A DNA stretch of 64,000 bases from Bacteroidota bacterium (GTDB lineage: Bacteria; Bacteroidota; Bacteroidia; Bacteroidales; FEN-979): contig JAPLDL010000003.1 in assembly GCA_026391735.1 (NCBI GenBank), forward strand, positions 1 through 64,000, read 5' to 3'. Positions 26,822 through 36,345 of this stretch are shown in pieces (position 1 is the stretch's first letter; every line of letters begins with the position of its first letter). The position numbers were made by a program, and so were the translations under genes. The notes below the pieces were generated by a model. That model worked only from the letters and a program-made list of their open reading frames with translations. It did no database searches and was not told where the DNA came from.

Positions 26822-28939
26822 TTAATAAAATCTCAGCCTTGAATCGGTGATTTTGGCAGTCTTCTGAAGGGCCGGGTAGATTGCACTAGAGGCACGCTGT
26901 TCAAAAGCCGATTTTTGCTGCTGAAGTTCAGAGGTATAATCGTCTGTTTTAGGAGCATCGTTAATCCCGTCTATCACCACTGCATATACACCATACCGTC
27001 CCTGAAGAGGGCCCAGCAACTTGGATAAGGGAGAAGTGAACAGGGTTCCTATTACTTCAGGATCACGGGTTATTGCGGCGCGGTTAATTCCGCTAAAGCT
27101 GATCACCGTGGTATCCACTTTAACCTTCATTTGGGTAGCGATCGCATAAAGGTCTTTAGTGTTTTGCATGATTTTGCTGAGTTTCTCGGTCTCAAGACTT
27201 AATTTTTTGAAACCCTTTACAGATGCCTCGAGCTTTGATTTAACGAGATCAAGGGGAATATTGCCTTTGGGAGTTGCCGATTTGACTATTGCTACCATGT
27301 ATTTGCCCTGGAGGTCAAAAACGGGTGACAAATCTCCTACCTTGGTATTTTCAGAGAAAGCCCAGCGGATAACTTCCCTTGCATTTGACATGCCCATGAG
27401 GGTATTATCAGTTTCTCTGATATTTGGAGCCTCGCGTTTTGCAATACCCAGTTTTGAAGCAGCTTTGTCGAAAGCGTCGGAAGTCCTGTACTGTCCGGCA
27501 AATGAACTGGCTTTAGTATAAGTATCCTGATAGGTTTGGTTGCTGGGTTCAATATTTCTGGCAACAACTGCCGCTTTGATCTTCTTAACAGGTTTTGATT
27601 TACTGTCGAGCCTGAAAATAGCGTAACCGATCCTTGTTTCAACGACCTGGATATCTTTAGGTTTCATTTTCAACCCTGCATTATAAAAAAATGAAAGAGG
27701 AAGATTCCCATCAACAATATCTTTGAGTTCTCCTCCGTCATCCTTAGCAGTTCCCCAGTCAGAATTATTTCTGGCAAAGGTGGCAAGCATCTCAGGCTTC
27801 TTCTTCAGGATAAGCATAAGACTGTCAGTCCTGGCCTTAGCCTGTTCTTTGGTGCGCTTGATATTTTCATTGGCAGAGTTTGCAAAGGCAATCAGGCACT
27901 GCACTCCTTTCATGGTATCGGGACGATCCTGGACATCCATGAGTTTTGCCATCAGCCAGGTATTATTCTGTTCAAAAGGTGCAACCAGAGTGCCCACTTT
28001 GGCATCAAACAGTAAAGAATCGAGACGCCCGGCCAGGACTCCCTTTTTCATATAAACGGTATCGTACTTTTTATCAGAATTTGCATTCATAAAGGTAATG
28101 GGGTCCGGTGTGGCAAGGAAATCTTTATATAAGGCAACAACGTCTTCTGATGTCTTCTTCCTGTCGTTCGGGCTGGGAAGCACCTCAAACGTTACAAAGT
28201 CAAGATCGCGGTAAGGTTCTTCCTGGTAAAAGAACTGTATGTTTTTATTATAAAATGCCAGGTAATCTGCATCTGTGATCTTTACTGTGCTGTCGGCAAT
28301 CTCATAAGGATTCGGAGCGACAAACCTGACTTTCAGTGAGCGGGTTTTACTTACATAATCCTGTTTAAGGAATGTTTTTGGCATGTAAAAGGATTTTGCT
28401 ACCAGGTTGTTGAACTTAGTTTCCTGGCGGTCGTCTTTGATCGCTTTTTCAAAAGCCAGCCACTGTTTCCGGGTTTTTGGTTCCATCTGGTCGAGCTGTT
28501 TCAGGTAATTCAGCACCACGGCAGGATCATAAACGCCGGTCTTGGGATCTTTAAAATACTGAAGGATATAACGGTGAGGCTGTTTCCCCTGGACCTGGTC
28601 AAACAGTTCTTCAGGTGAAACGACAAGGCCCAACTCGTCATATTCATTGCCCATGATAACTTCTTTGATCAGGTTGTCATAAACGCCCTGACGTATCTGG
28701 AAAGCTTCCTGGTCGGTAATTTTTTCATTACCACGGTTTTCTTTCTGTGCTTCCAGGACATCTTCAACTTTAGTGGAAAAATCGGTATAAGGGATCTCTT
28801 CGCCGTTCACAACGGCTATGTCGGTAGTCCCTTTTGCCCTTTTCTTTCCAAAGTCACCAATTACAAAAGCAGCAATTGCCACACCTACAATAATTACTGC
28901 GAGGCCAGATTGCTTTCTGATAGTTCCAATAATCGCCAT
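26822..28939 (-). CDS. PpiD/SurA-like membrane-anchored foldase
   Basis: The protein is 705 residues from MAIIGTIRKQSGLAVII; the frame is open to 28993 but the promoter lies at 28963-28994. One N-terminal membrane helix (about 12-30) anchors a large periplasmic part. It has the SurA_N/PpiD N-terminal region (INGEEIPYTDFSTKVEDV-like start VVNGEEIPY), then parvulin-type PPIC regions (about 340-470, e.g. NNSDWGTAKDDGGELKDI). Likely role: folding helper for outer-membrane proteins. Neighbouring lptC, OMP and coaX genes form the usual Bacteroidota set. Confidence 0.9.
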   Translation of the reverse strand: MAIIGTIRKQSGLAVIIVGVAIAAFVIGDFGKKRAKGTTDIAVVNGEEIPYTDFSTKVEDVLEAQKENRGNEKITDQEAFQIRQGVYDNLIKEVIMGNEYDELGLVVSPEELFDQVQGKQPHRYILQYFKDPKTGVYDPAVVLNYLKQLDQMEPKTRKQWLAFEKAIKDDRQETKFNNLVAKSFYMPKTFLKQDYVSKTRSLKVRFVAPNPYEIADSTVKITDADYLAFYNKNIQFFYQEEPYRDLDFVTFEVLPSPNDRKKTSEDVVALYKDFLATPDPITFMNANSDKKYDTVYMKKGVLAGRLDSLLFDAKVGTLVAPFEQNNTWLMAKLMDVQDRPDTMKGVQCLIAFANSANENIKRTKEQAKARTDSLMLILKKKPEMLATFARNNSDWGTAKDDGGELKDIVDGNLPLSFFYNAGLKMKPKDIQVVETRIGYAIFRLDSKSKPVKKIKAAVVARNIEPSNQTYQDTYTKASSFAGQYRTSDAFDKAASKLGIAKREAPNIRETDNTLMGMSNAREVIRWAFSENTKVGDLSPVFDLQGKYMVAIVKSATPKGNIPLDLVKSKLEASVKGFKKLSLETEKLSKIMQNTKDLYAIATQMKVKVDTTVISFSGINRAAITRDPEVIGTLFTSPLSKLLGPLQGRYGVYAVVIDGINDAPKTDDYTSELQQQKSAFEQRASSAIYPALQKTAKITDSRLRFY

Positions 28940-28962
28940 TATTCTTAGTTTTAAAAGGAGTG

Positions 28963-28994
28963 CAAAGGTAGAAATTATTTGGGAAACAGCCAAA
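28963..28994 (-). promoter_or_regulatory. Putative promoter of the ppiD-like gene
   Basis: On the minus strand: TTTG (28991-28994), 20 bp, TACCTTTG (28963-28970), 23 bases before the ATG at 28939. A near-perfect match to the Bacteroidota consensus, and it excludes the longer frame beginning at 28993. Confidence 0.65.
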
Positions 28995-29049
28995 ATAATG
29001 TACGATTGACGAATCAGGAATTACAATTCAGACAGTCAACTAAAACTAA

Positions 29050-29077
29050 AATCGTAAATCGTAAATCGTAAGTCGTA
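29050..29077 (-). repeat. Tandem heptamer array (AATCGTA), 4 copies
   Basis: AATCGTA x3 plus AGTCGTA on the plus strand. On the sense strand of lptC the array begins a few bases after its TGA (29083-29085). The same heptamer in inverted orientation lies before coaX (31669-31696). Confidence 0.85.
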
Positions 29078-29082
29078 AATCC

Positions 29083-29655
29083 TCACACCGAGTCTTTCTT
29101 AACCATCATTTGTCCGGTAGGATTCTTAAAATTATAGCGGGTAAAGGTTTCGTCCGATTCAAGGTCATTGCCGTAAAGAACTTTACCGGGCGTCATGATC
29201 TTAATGGGGTCATCATTATAAATACGGTGGTTACGTTCATCCCATACCAGGTGTTCTGTATTGAGTTGTTCATTCTTGAGCTCATTACGGACTATAACAT
29301 TTCCTCTCCCTTCCATATATCCTTTATAATCAAATCGTATTCCATAAAGAGCAGTGACGGTTGATTTCACGCGCATAATGGAATCATACATGATTATTTT
29401 GAAGCCCCTGGGAAAATCCATCCTGGGATTTTTCCCGACGTACTCATTAAGAAGAGGTGCTGTAAGCCGGGCCTGGACCCTTCCGGAATCACTGAATAAT
29501 ATCTCGACGTTGACTGCCGACATAGCCGGATCATACTCGCTGTGCAGTTTAGGAGCAACAACTTCTTGTTCTTTGGTACAGGAGGCAAAGAGGAAGAGAA
29601 TGACCTGCAACATGGCCAGGATCCCGGGAAGCCGGGAAGTTTTCCCTGCTTTCAC
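29083..29655 (-). CDS. lptC: LPS export protein LptC
   Basis: The 190-residue protein is predicted lipid-anchored (LFLFASC, Cys 26) rather than held by a membrane helix. The OstA-like domain is seen in LLNEYVGKNPRMDFPRGFKIIMYDS and TALYGIRFDYKGYMEGRGNVIVRN, ending LYGNDLESDETFTRYNFKNPTG, typical of Bacteroidota LptC. It hands LPS from the LptBFG transporter to LptA across the periplasm. It follows the OMP gene by 3 bp. Confidence 0.9.
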   Translation of the reverse strand: MKAGKTSRLPGILAMLQVILFLFASCTKEQEVVAPKLHSEYDPAMSAVNVEILFSDSGRVQARLTAPLLNEYVGKNPRMDFPRGFKIIMYDSIMRVKSTVTALYGIRFDYKGYMEGRGNVIVRNELKNEQLNTEHLVWDERNHRIYNDDPIKIMTPGKVLYGNDLESDETFTRYNFKNPTGQMMVKKDSV

Positions 29656-29658
29656 GGT

Positions 29659-30945
29659 TTAGAAATACTTTCGTTTATGGAACCAGCGTTCATAAATTGA
29701 GAAACCAAGAACGAATTTAAAATAGGTTTCTTTGATCAGGTCACCCTGAACTGTCCCCCGGGAACCAAATTGTCCGCCAATATTCATCATGGTCTTCATG
29801 CCTCTTAAAGGAAGTCCAAAGCCGATAGAAATCCCGTATTCATTAAGCTGTCTGCCCCTGAGAAGAAGGTATGTGCGGTCATAGTAAAAGCCAAGCCTGT
29901 ACCTGACCCTGGCAAAATAGCTGGCATAATTATCGGCGTTGGGGACGATCTCTCCTCCAACTGAAATCTTATAGCTGTTGGCCAGGGAATCGTTCAGTCC
30001 AAAGGCCCTGAATGACTTCCAGTTTTGATAACGGTAATCGGCGGTCACGAGAAACTTATCCGTTTTTTGAAAAGTTATCCCGCCACCGGCCATCCATGGA
30101 AGAAGAATAGCACCTTTGTATGAATCAACAATAGCAATGGTATCCTTTGTATATTCCACCCCGCTTGTACTCAGGAGGAACGTATTTGCAATTCCGCTGG
30201 CATGGGCCGTAATGTTTGTACTTGGTGCGAAAACTCCTCCAAGAACGATAGACATTTCTCTTTTCAACCTGATCCGGTATTGTGCGCCGAAACTATAGTA
30301 AAAATCCCCGACATTGATATACGAATCGGTTTTATAGTTCATGGAATGAATGGAATCAGTAAAAAACACTACCGATTCCCGCGTCATGTTTCCAAACAGG
30401 TAGGAAACATTAAAACCAATTGAAAAGTCTTTGGTAATGTTAAAGGCATTTCCCCAGAAAAATTGACTCACTCCGCCAGAACCCGAATATAATCTCAGAA
30501 TGGACCCGGCCGACTTACTTTCTTCAGGACTTACCACATTGTAACCGACATCACTGAAAGGAACGAGCCCGATAGCGGTTTTCCACCATTTTGTCACAGG
30601 GACACCGAAGGAAAGATAGCCAAGTGAGGCATATGAACGGGATGTGCTCTGAAGCCTGGAAGTAAGTTTGACCGACTCGGCACTGAATCCGCCTTCAAAA
30701 ACAAATGAAAGAGAATCGAATGCCCCGTAGGATGCGGGGTTGGTAAAATTTATATGATTCGGGCTCCGAAGAGCGATGCCGGTCTGTCCAAGGGAAAAAT
30801 TCCATGCATTGTTATTCCCGCTGAGATCGCCAATGCCGAAACGGGAATAGGGTGAAGCGATCCTTATCTGGGCAACCGAACCTGAATACAGACAAACCAT
30901 GAACAATGGGAGCAGCAGGTATTTTTTAATTAATTGTTCCGGCAT
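29659..30945 (-). CDS. Outer-membrane beta-barrel protein, unknown substrate
   Basis: The 428-residue protein has a signal peptide (to about residue 26, SVAQ) and then the pattern SPYSRFGIGDLSG...GQTGIALRSPNHINFTNPASYGAFDSLSFVFEGG, typical of FadL/PorV-like barrels of Bacteroidota. It ends in an aromatic-rich strand. The gene is set between coaX and lptC in many members of the phylum, suggesting a conserved but undefined envelope role. Its first 20 bases overlap the end of coaX. Confidence 0.8.
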   Translation of the reverse strand: MPEQLIKKYLLLPLFMVCLYSGSVAQIRIASPYSRFGIGDLSGNNNAWNFSLGQTGIALRSPNHINFTNPASYGAFDSLSFVFEGGFSAESVKLTSRLQSTSRSYASLGYLSFGVPVTKWWKTAIGLVPFSDVGYNVVSPEESKSAGSILRLYSGSGGVSQFFWGNAFNITKDFSIGFNVSYLFGNMTRESVVFFTDSIHSMNYKTDSYINVGDFYYSFGAQYRIRLKREMSIVLGGVFAPSTNITAHASGIANTFLLSTSGVEYTKDTIAIVDSYKGAILLPWMAGGGITFQKTDKFLVTADYRYQNWKSFRAFGLNDSLANSYKISVGGEIVPNADNYASYFARVRYRLGFYYDRTYLLLRGRQLNEYGISIGFGLPLRGMKTMMNIGGQFGSRGTVQGDLIKETYFKFVLGFSIYERWFHKRKYF

Positions 30946-31660
30946 TCAGTTCGAGAATTAGATATAATCCCTCTATTACAATATTTGGGACTGCAAAGGT
31001 CTTAATTTTTAACCGCTTATCAAAATATTTAAGGTCACCCCCGCTAAGAATAACCTTTAACATCTTGTTTTCGTGAAGATAGCGGGCAATAATCCCATCA
31101 ACTTCGGCCAAAGCACCGTTGATAACACCCGATAAAATTGATTCTTTGGTAGTTGTTCCGGTAAGATTGGCGCGGTTCTTACCTGATATCAACGGCAATT
31201 TGCCGGTAAAAGTATTCAGTGCAAGGAATCTCATTTGAATTCCGGGAGAAATACCGCCTCCCAGGTATTCTCCGCGATCGTTGACGAAGTCATATGTGAT
31301 GCAGGTGCCGGCTGTGATGATAAGTACAGGATCTTTCGGAAAGCGAAAGTGCCCGGCAACAGCTGCTGCCAGCCTGTCCTTGCCAAGGCTATCTGGAGTC
31401 TTATAAAGGTTTTGCAGAGGCAGGGGAGTCGCCTTGTCAGGTTCAACCAGCATGAAATTCTTTTCCAGGAATTTTTTTATAGAAGGCGGATAATGGATTA
31501 CCGATGAAAGGATGCAGTGGGTTATACCCGGGTTTTCTTTAACAAATGATTTGACTGCCTGCAGGCTTATCACGGGCAGGAGTTTCATTTTCTTCAGCCT
31601 GCCATTGCTGAACAAAGCCAACTTTTTATTTGTATTACCCAGGTCAATGATCAGATACAT
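30926..31660 (-). CDS. coaX: Type III pantothenate kinase
   Basis: The 244-residue protein phosphorylates pantothenate, the first step of coenzyme A synthesis. Motifs: IIDLGNTNKK (phosphate 1, D6), LGKDRLAAAVAG (pantothenate site with catalytic Asp), ITAGTCITYDF (phosphate 2), YLGGGISPGIQMR. Family length is normal (about 240-260). First gene of the coaX-OMP-lptC unit. Its ATG is 8 bases from an inverted AATCGTA-type array; no clear TAnnTTTG box was found. Confidence 0.95.
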   Translation of the reverse strand: MYLIIDLGNTNKKLALFSNGRLKKMKLLPVISLQAVKSFVKENPGITHCILSSVIHYPPSIKKFLEKNFMLVEPDKATPLPLQNLYKTPDSLGKDRLAAAVAGHFRFPKDPVLIITAGTCITYDFVNDRGEYLGGGISPGIQMRFLALNTFTGKLPLISGKNRANLTGTTTKESILSGVINGALAEVDGIIARYLHENKMLKVILSGGDLKYFDKRLKIKTFAVPNIVIEGLYLILELNAGTIN

Positions 31661-31668
31661 CTTTATGG

Positions 31669-31696
31669 ACGATTTACGATTTGCGATTTACGATTG
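31669..31696 (+). repeat. Tandem heptamer array (ACGATTT), 4 copies
   Basis: ACGATTT x2, GCGATTT and ACGATTG. This is the reverse complement (rotated) of the AATCGTA array at 29050-29077. A further CAATCGTGAATCGTAATTCC stretch lies at about 31725-31744. Confidence 0.8.
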
Positions 31697-31755
31697 AGAA
31701 AAGAACGGTTTATTCGGAATTCGTCAATCGTGAATCGTAATTCCCTGCAAAGGTA

Positions 31756-31785
31756 TTGGAAATTTAAAAATTCTTTCTATTTTTG
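31756..31785 (+). promoter_or_regulatory. tRNA-Phe promoter
   Basis: TTG (31756-31758), 19 bp, TATTTTTG (31778-31785), followed by CACTCC. Predicted transcription start about 31792, a dozen bases before the mature tRNA 5' end. Confidence 0.7.
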
Positions 31786-31804
31786 CACTCCCTTTAAGGG
31801 AGAT

Positions 31805-31877
<73 letters not shown>

Positions 31878-31878
31878 C

Positions 31879-31920
31879 AAAAACATTAAACATTGATTAT
31901 CAATATGTTTAATGTTTTTT
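31879..31920. terminator. Terminator after tRNA-Phe, probably bidirectional
   Basis: AAAAACATTAAACAT pairs with ATGTTTAATGTTTTT around a loop that itself contains ATTGAT/ATCAAT. A T-run follows on the plus strand, and T-runs also follow on the minus strand, where the hairpin lies directly after the stop of the small OMP gene (31922). Confidence 0.8.
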
Positions 31921-31921
31921 T

Positions 31922-32563
31922 TCAATCCTTTGATTTAATCTTGCCTGAAGCAGGTTTCATATTGCCAAAGCTTGCATAAATCCCAAACATGGCTGCATAC
32001 TTGCCGTAAACCCAGTCCCACAGGCTGGAGTGAAAAACCGTAAGGATGTTATTTTTGAGGAATGAAAATTCCACCCTCGGACCTGCTGCATACATCTGGT
32101 AGTACCGGATGAATTCTCCCCCGAATTTCCACGAATGAAGTTCATAAAAGCCCATTGCATCCCAGCGATATCGTTTCCCACCGAATTCAAATGCACCGAA
32201 AAAAGAAAAAGGCTTTTTATATAATCCTATAATCGGCGAAATCCGCCAGAGCTCTGTCTCATTTGACTGATACCCTGCCAGAAACCCGATAGTAATCCCT
32301 TTAACAATTGTATAACTAACACCAACTAACCCTTCTCCCCAGCTATTTTGCGGATAGGCCGTCACATAAAAATAATTCGTAATCCCTATGTGCTCATTTA
32401 TCTGGTAATTTGTGTACAATGTTATGATTGGCATCAGGTTCCCATTGTACAATACATCGTACTGGTTGATCTTAAAGAGGGTCTGGCCCGACACCCCGGA
32501 AGAAGAAAGGTAAAACCCCAGAATTATAAACCCGGTTATTTTTACAATGTGTCTGCTCATCAT
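31922..32563 (-). CDS. Small outer-membrane beta-barrel protein, unknown
   Basis: The 213-residue protein has a signal peptide (ending near SGVSGQ, residue 26) and about eight amphipathic strands rich in Tyr and Phe (for example NNILTVFHSSLWDWVYGKYAAMFGIYASFG). The last 12 residues are charged. No family recognised. Its start lies 5 bp after the stop of the propeller kinase, so it is the last gene of the packed run that begins at 45965, closed by the terminator at 31879-31920. Confidence 0.75.
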   Translation of the reverse strand: MMSRHIVKITGFIILGFYLSSSGVSGQTLFKINQYDVLYNGNLMPIITLYTNYQINEHIGITNYFYVTAYPQNSWGEGLVGVSYTIVKGITIGFLAGYQSNETELWRISPIIGLYKKPFSFFGAFEFGGKRYRWDAMGFYELHSWKFGGEFIRYYQMYAAGPRVEFSFLKNNILTVFHSSLWDWVYGKYAAMFGIYASFGNMKPASGKIKSKD

Positions 32564-32568
32564 CTGAG

Positions 32569-35500
32569 TTACTTCTGCTCAGGTATCGTAATAATGAATT
32601 CCGTAAATTCTCCTTCCCTGGACTGAACCTCCAGTTTGCCCTTGTGCACCTGTGTAATGATATCATAACTCATCGAAAGCCCAAGCCCCGTTCCCTTCCC
32701 GGTAGGTTTGGTAGTAAAGAACGGATTGAATATCTTATCGATAACATGCTGCGGAATACCGGTGCCGTTATCCCGTATCCGGATCTCGATCCTGTCGCCT
32801 ATCTTACGTGTGCTGGTGACTACTTCAGGAGCAAATCCCTCAATTCCTTTCTTTGCTTTTTCATCCACAGCATAACAGGAGTTGTTTACGATATTCAGTA
32901 TCACCCTGCTTAATTCCTGCGGAATAATGCTTGCTTTACCTACATTGGGATCGAGGTTTGTTTTCAGCGCGGTGTTAAAACTTTTGTCTTTTGCGCGCAT
33001 CCCGTGATAAGCCAGGTTAACATATTCTGCCACCAGGTTGTTGATCTCAACATTCTCGTATTCTCCCGATTTACCGCGGGAGTGCTGAAGCATTCCTTTC
33101 ACAATGCTGGCAGCACGTTTTCCGTGATCATGGATTTTTTCAACATTTCCCCTGATCATTTCCACGACTTCTTCCATATCCGCAACGCGGTCGGCAGGGA
33201 TTTTATCCCTGATCTCATCTATATATCCTTTAAGTTCATCGGCAAGATCGGCTGAAAGAGTGGAAAAGTTAGTGACAAAATTAAGGGGGTTCTGGATCTC
33301 GTGAGCGATACCTGCTGTGAGTTCGCCCAGCGAAGCCAGCTTTTGTGATTGAACAAGCTGATCCTGCGTCTCCTTCAGATTATGTAATGTGGACTGAAGA
33401 TCCTCAAGGATCCTGGTTTTAATAAAGGCTGAAATGATATGCTCCTTCGAATTTTTAACGAAACTCAGGTCCTCATGCTCAAAAGCATTATCCCTTGTCA
33501 TATTTTCAAGGATCAGGAAGGCCTCAACCTTCTGATCCACTTTGATAACAAGGATAAGCATTGATCTCGGGATGTCATAACCGGCCAGTTCCGGCATGTC
33601 GTCGTTGAGAGTGATGAAATTTTTCTTCACAAAAATATCCTCAAAAACCTCTTCAGCATCCTTCAGATATCGTTTCTCGGCAACTTGTAAAGTCAGCTGA
33701 ACATTTTCCAGTTGTTTTACATCCCAACCGAAACTTGCTCTATACCTGAAAGAACCGGTTTCCTTATCGAGGATCAGTGCGGTGGACTTTTCAACTGACT
33801 TGATCAGCTTTGTCTTTTCAAGCAGGGATTGCAGAAGATTCGAAAAATTGATTTCCGAGTTGATGGCTTTTACAACCGTGTTGATCTTTTCAAGTTCATC
33901 ATTTTTACTGGCCAGTTCCTCAGACTGGTTCTCTATCTCTTCCTTCTGCTGCACAATTTCGGCAGTACGCTCGGCAATCTTTTGCTCCAGGGCTTTCTTC
34001 TCTTTCAACAACTGCCGGTTCCTTAAAATTACGATCAGGTAAATCAGTGCGGTTGCCATAAGTATATAGATTACGTAGGCCCACCATTTATAATACCAGG
34101 GAGACAATATTTTAAAAGAAAAAACTGCTTCTTCACTGACTTTGTTAAAGACATTTTTTGCCCTGACATGAAAAGTAAAGATGCCCCTGGGAAGATTTGT
34201 ATATTCCTTATGGGACTGGACTGTCCAGTCGGACCAGGTCTCTTCAAAACCTTCAAGTTTGCATTGAAACAGGATCTCGCCGCGGGTCAGGTAACAAGGA
34301 GCTGAAAATTCAAAATGGATGCTGTTATCGCTGCTTTTGAGGATATATCCCGGCATTTTTTTATCCGGTTTAAGGCTTCCACTACCGGTGGAAGATCCGG
34401 AATTCCCTTCGAAGATCAGGGAGTCCCCACGAACCACAACTTCGCGTATCTGAGCGGTCCCTATATCTGTGTTGGATGCAATGACTCTCTGGTCATAGCG
34501 GATCAGGCAATCAGGGCTGCCAAACCATGTAATTCCTGAAGTTTCAGGATATATGTTGCAGATTACAGATGAGGCTATCGGGAGAAAGGGTGTTTGAACT
34601 TTAATAAACCCTTTTCCCCTGTTTTCATAATACCTGATCTGGGTTTCATCGCCTGTTACGGCCCAGAGTTTTCCCGCATTATCAGTTGTCAGATGCGTAA
34701 ACCAGGCATGGTTCTCTGATGTATCGGCGAATGGAAGCGTAAACGGATCAAACCGCATAGTTTTTTCATTAAAGGCATATATCCCATGACGGGTGGCTAT
34801 CGTCAGCCGGCCGTGGATAAGATGCAAGGTATTCCCGTTTCTTTCGGGCAGGCCTGATAATGTATCGAAAAAAGTAAGTTTGCCAGTCTGCTGGTTAAAA
34901 TTGAATAATCCCCGGGAAACGGAAGATCCCCAGAAAGTACCGGAAGAATCACTTAGAAGGGCGTCAACATCATCAGAAGGACCCGGAATTTTGGTTGAAT
35001 TCCATGTTTCGCCCTGACGTTTGAGCCTGAACAGTCCTTCAGTTTGCCCGGTAAAAATGAAGCCGGGATACTTTTCGGAGGCTCCAAGGCTTACCGAAAA
35101 CCCTTCGGTAATACGCCTTGCAGAAGTCCCGTTGATCATAAAAAGGCCCTGGGATGTGGCGGCAAGGAATTCGCTGCCAACAGGAAGCATCGACCAGCAG
35201 GCCGAGTAGATACCGGGAACAGCGTTAAATTTACCCGTTGCATCATCAAAATAATGCAGTCCCTGGGAGGTAGAAACAAAGAGCTTTCCTCCGAACCGGA
35301 TCACCTGGATCACAGAACCGTTAAGGCCTGAATGCTCATCAAAGAAGGAAAAAGCTGAGGGGACTTCTATCAAAGAAATACCATTATTAAGGGCGGCCCA
35401 AAGCAAATGGTTTTTATCGGTAAAAAGGTACTGGATAAAATTATTGCCTAGTCCGGCATTATGGTCAACAATCTGCCTTACAGTTCCATCCCGGGATAAA

Positions 35501-36345
35501 ATTACGATCCCGTCACGGGTCGTACCAATAGCAAATGTTCCGTCAACCAGTTCAACAGCACAAGTAATGATGTTTTTCTGGAAAAACTCATCAGCATTGG
35601 TTTTAAATGAAGAGATCCCATCCCGGTTCAGTATAAAAAGTCCCTGGGTCCCGGTTGCGAGCAGCAACTCGTCTTTACTGATGTGAAGCATGGCTTTGAG
35701 CTCAATGGCTCCCGAAAATTTCTCCCCGCCTGGAATGTTCTCCGGCAATCCTTTGTTAAAAACCTTGAGGCCAAAATCCTTTTGCTGTATAAAAAGCCGG
35801 CCGTTTGCCGAAAAGGCTGAAATAATTGGATTTTTCGATGTCCAGCCCGACAGTTTACCATCCTGCAGGGTGAAAACATTCTGCTCGGTAATGAAATAAA
35901 CCAAACTGTTTATGCAAAATGTCCCGATGACATCCTGGTAGGAAGTCCTTTGTTTGGTATCGGCGGGAATCAGGCTTTGAAACGACATTTTCCCTTGTGT
36001 GTCAGTGGCAAGATACCCGATCTCCCCCCTTGCACCTACAAATATCCTGCCTGCAGAATCCATGGCCAGGGACGTTACTTTTGTGATCCTTGCCGTAGGG
36101 ATAAGCCTCCATCGTACGCCGTCGAACTGTAAAACTCCCGCAAAATTCCCGAAATACATCAACCCACGCGTATCCTGCACTATTGCAAAATTCTGGGCAT
36201 GCGCCTTATATTCAGTAGCAGTGAAATTCCTTATAAATGGATATCCCTGCCCGTTTTTTACAGCGGATTGCCCCCATGCCACTTCCATGAGTAACAGGGT
36301 TAAAAAACCTGACATGATTTTAACTGTGATTCTTCTGTTTCTCAT
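32569..36345 (-). CDS. Two-component sensor kinase with periplasmic beta-propeller
   Basis: The 1258-residue protein has a signal peptide (to about residue 25, AWGQ), a large periplasmic propeller region built from Reg_prop-like repeats (about 40-640), a Y_Y_Y domain (about 670-740, EGFEETWSDWT ... YTNLPRGIFTFHVRAKN), one membrane helix (about 750-775), a long coiled coil (about 785-830), a GAF-like region (about 835-960), then HisKA (GIAHEIQNPLN, H1015) and HATPase (DNGTGIP, GKGTGLGLS). It lacks the receiver and AraC domains of the hybrid sensors that drive polysaccharide loci, so it must signal through a separate regulator. No response regulator is adjacent. Its first 26 bases overlap the end of the MFS-HEAT gene. 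Confidence 0.92.
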   Translation of the reverse strand: MRNRRITVKIMSGFLTLLLMEVAWGQSAVKNGQGYPFIRNFTATEYKAHAQNFAIVQDTRGLMYFGNFAGVLQFDGVRWRLIPTARITKVTSLAMDSAGRIFVGARGEIGYLATDTQGKMSFQSLIPADTKQRTSYQDVIGTFCINSLVYFITEQNVFTLQDGKLSGWTSKNPIISAFSANGRLFIQQKDFGLKVFNKGLPENIPGGEKFSGAIELKAMLHISKDELLLATGTQGLFILNRDGISSFKTNADEFFQKNIITCAVELVDGTFAIGTTRDGIVILSRDGTVRQIVDHNAGLGNNFIQYLFTDKNHLLWAALNNGISLIEVPSAFSFFDEHSGLNGSVIQVIRFGGKLFVSTSQGLHYFDDATGKFNAVPGIYSACWSMLPVGSEFLAATSQGLFMINGTSARRITEGFSVSLGASEKYPGFIFTGQTEGLFRLKRQGETWNSTKIPGPSDDVDALLSDSSGTFWGSSVSRGLFNFNQQTGKLTFFDTLSGLPERNGNTLHLIHGRLTIATRHGIYAFNEKTMRFDPFTLPFADTSENHAWFTHLTTDNAGKLWAVTGDETQIRYYENRGKGFIKVQTPFLPIASSVICNIYPETSGITWFGSPDCLIRYDQRVIASNTDIGTAQIREVVVRGDSLIFEGNSGSSTGSGSLKPDKKMPGYILKSSDNSIHFEFSAPCYLTRGEILFQCKLEGFEETWSDWTVQSHKEYTNLPRGIFTFHVRAKNVFNKVSEEAVFSFKILSPWYYKWWAYVIYILMATALIYLIVILRNRQLLKEKKALEQKIAERTAEIVQQKEEIENQSEELASKNDELEKINTVVKAINSEINFSNLLQSLLEKTKLIKSVEKSTALILDKETGSFRYRASFGWDVKQLENVQLTLQVAEKRYLKDAEEVFEDIFVKKNFITLNDDMPELAGYDIPRSMLILVIKVDQKVEAFLILENMTRDNAFEHEDLSFVKNSKEHIISAFIKTRILEDLQSTLHNLKETQDQLVQSQKLASLGELTAGIAHEIQNPLNFVTNFSTLSADLADELKGYIDEIRDKIPADRVADMEEVVEMIRGNVEKIHDHGKRAASIVKGMLQHSRGKSGEYENVEINNLVAEYVNLAYHGMRAKDKSFNTALKTNLDPNVGKASIIPQELSRVILNIVNNSCYAVDEKAKKGIEGFAPEVVTSTRKIGDRIEIRIRDNGTGIPQHVIDKIFNPFFTTKPTGKGTGLGLSMSYDIITQVHKGKLEVQSREGEFTEFIITIPEQK

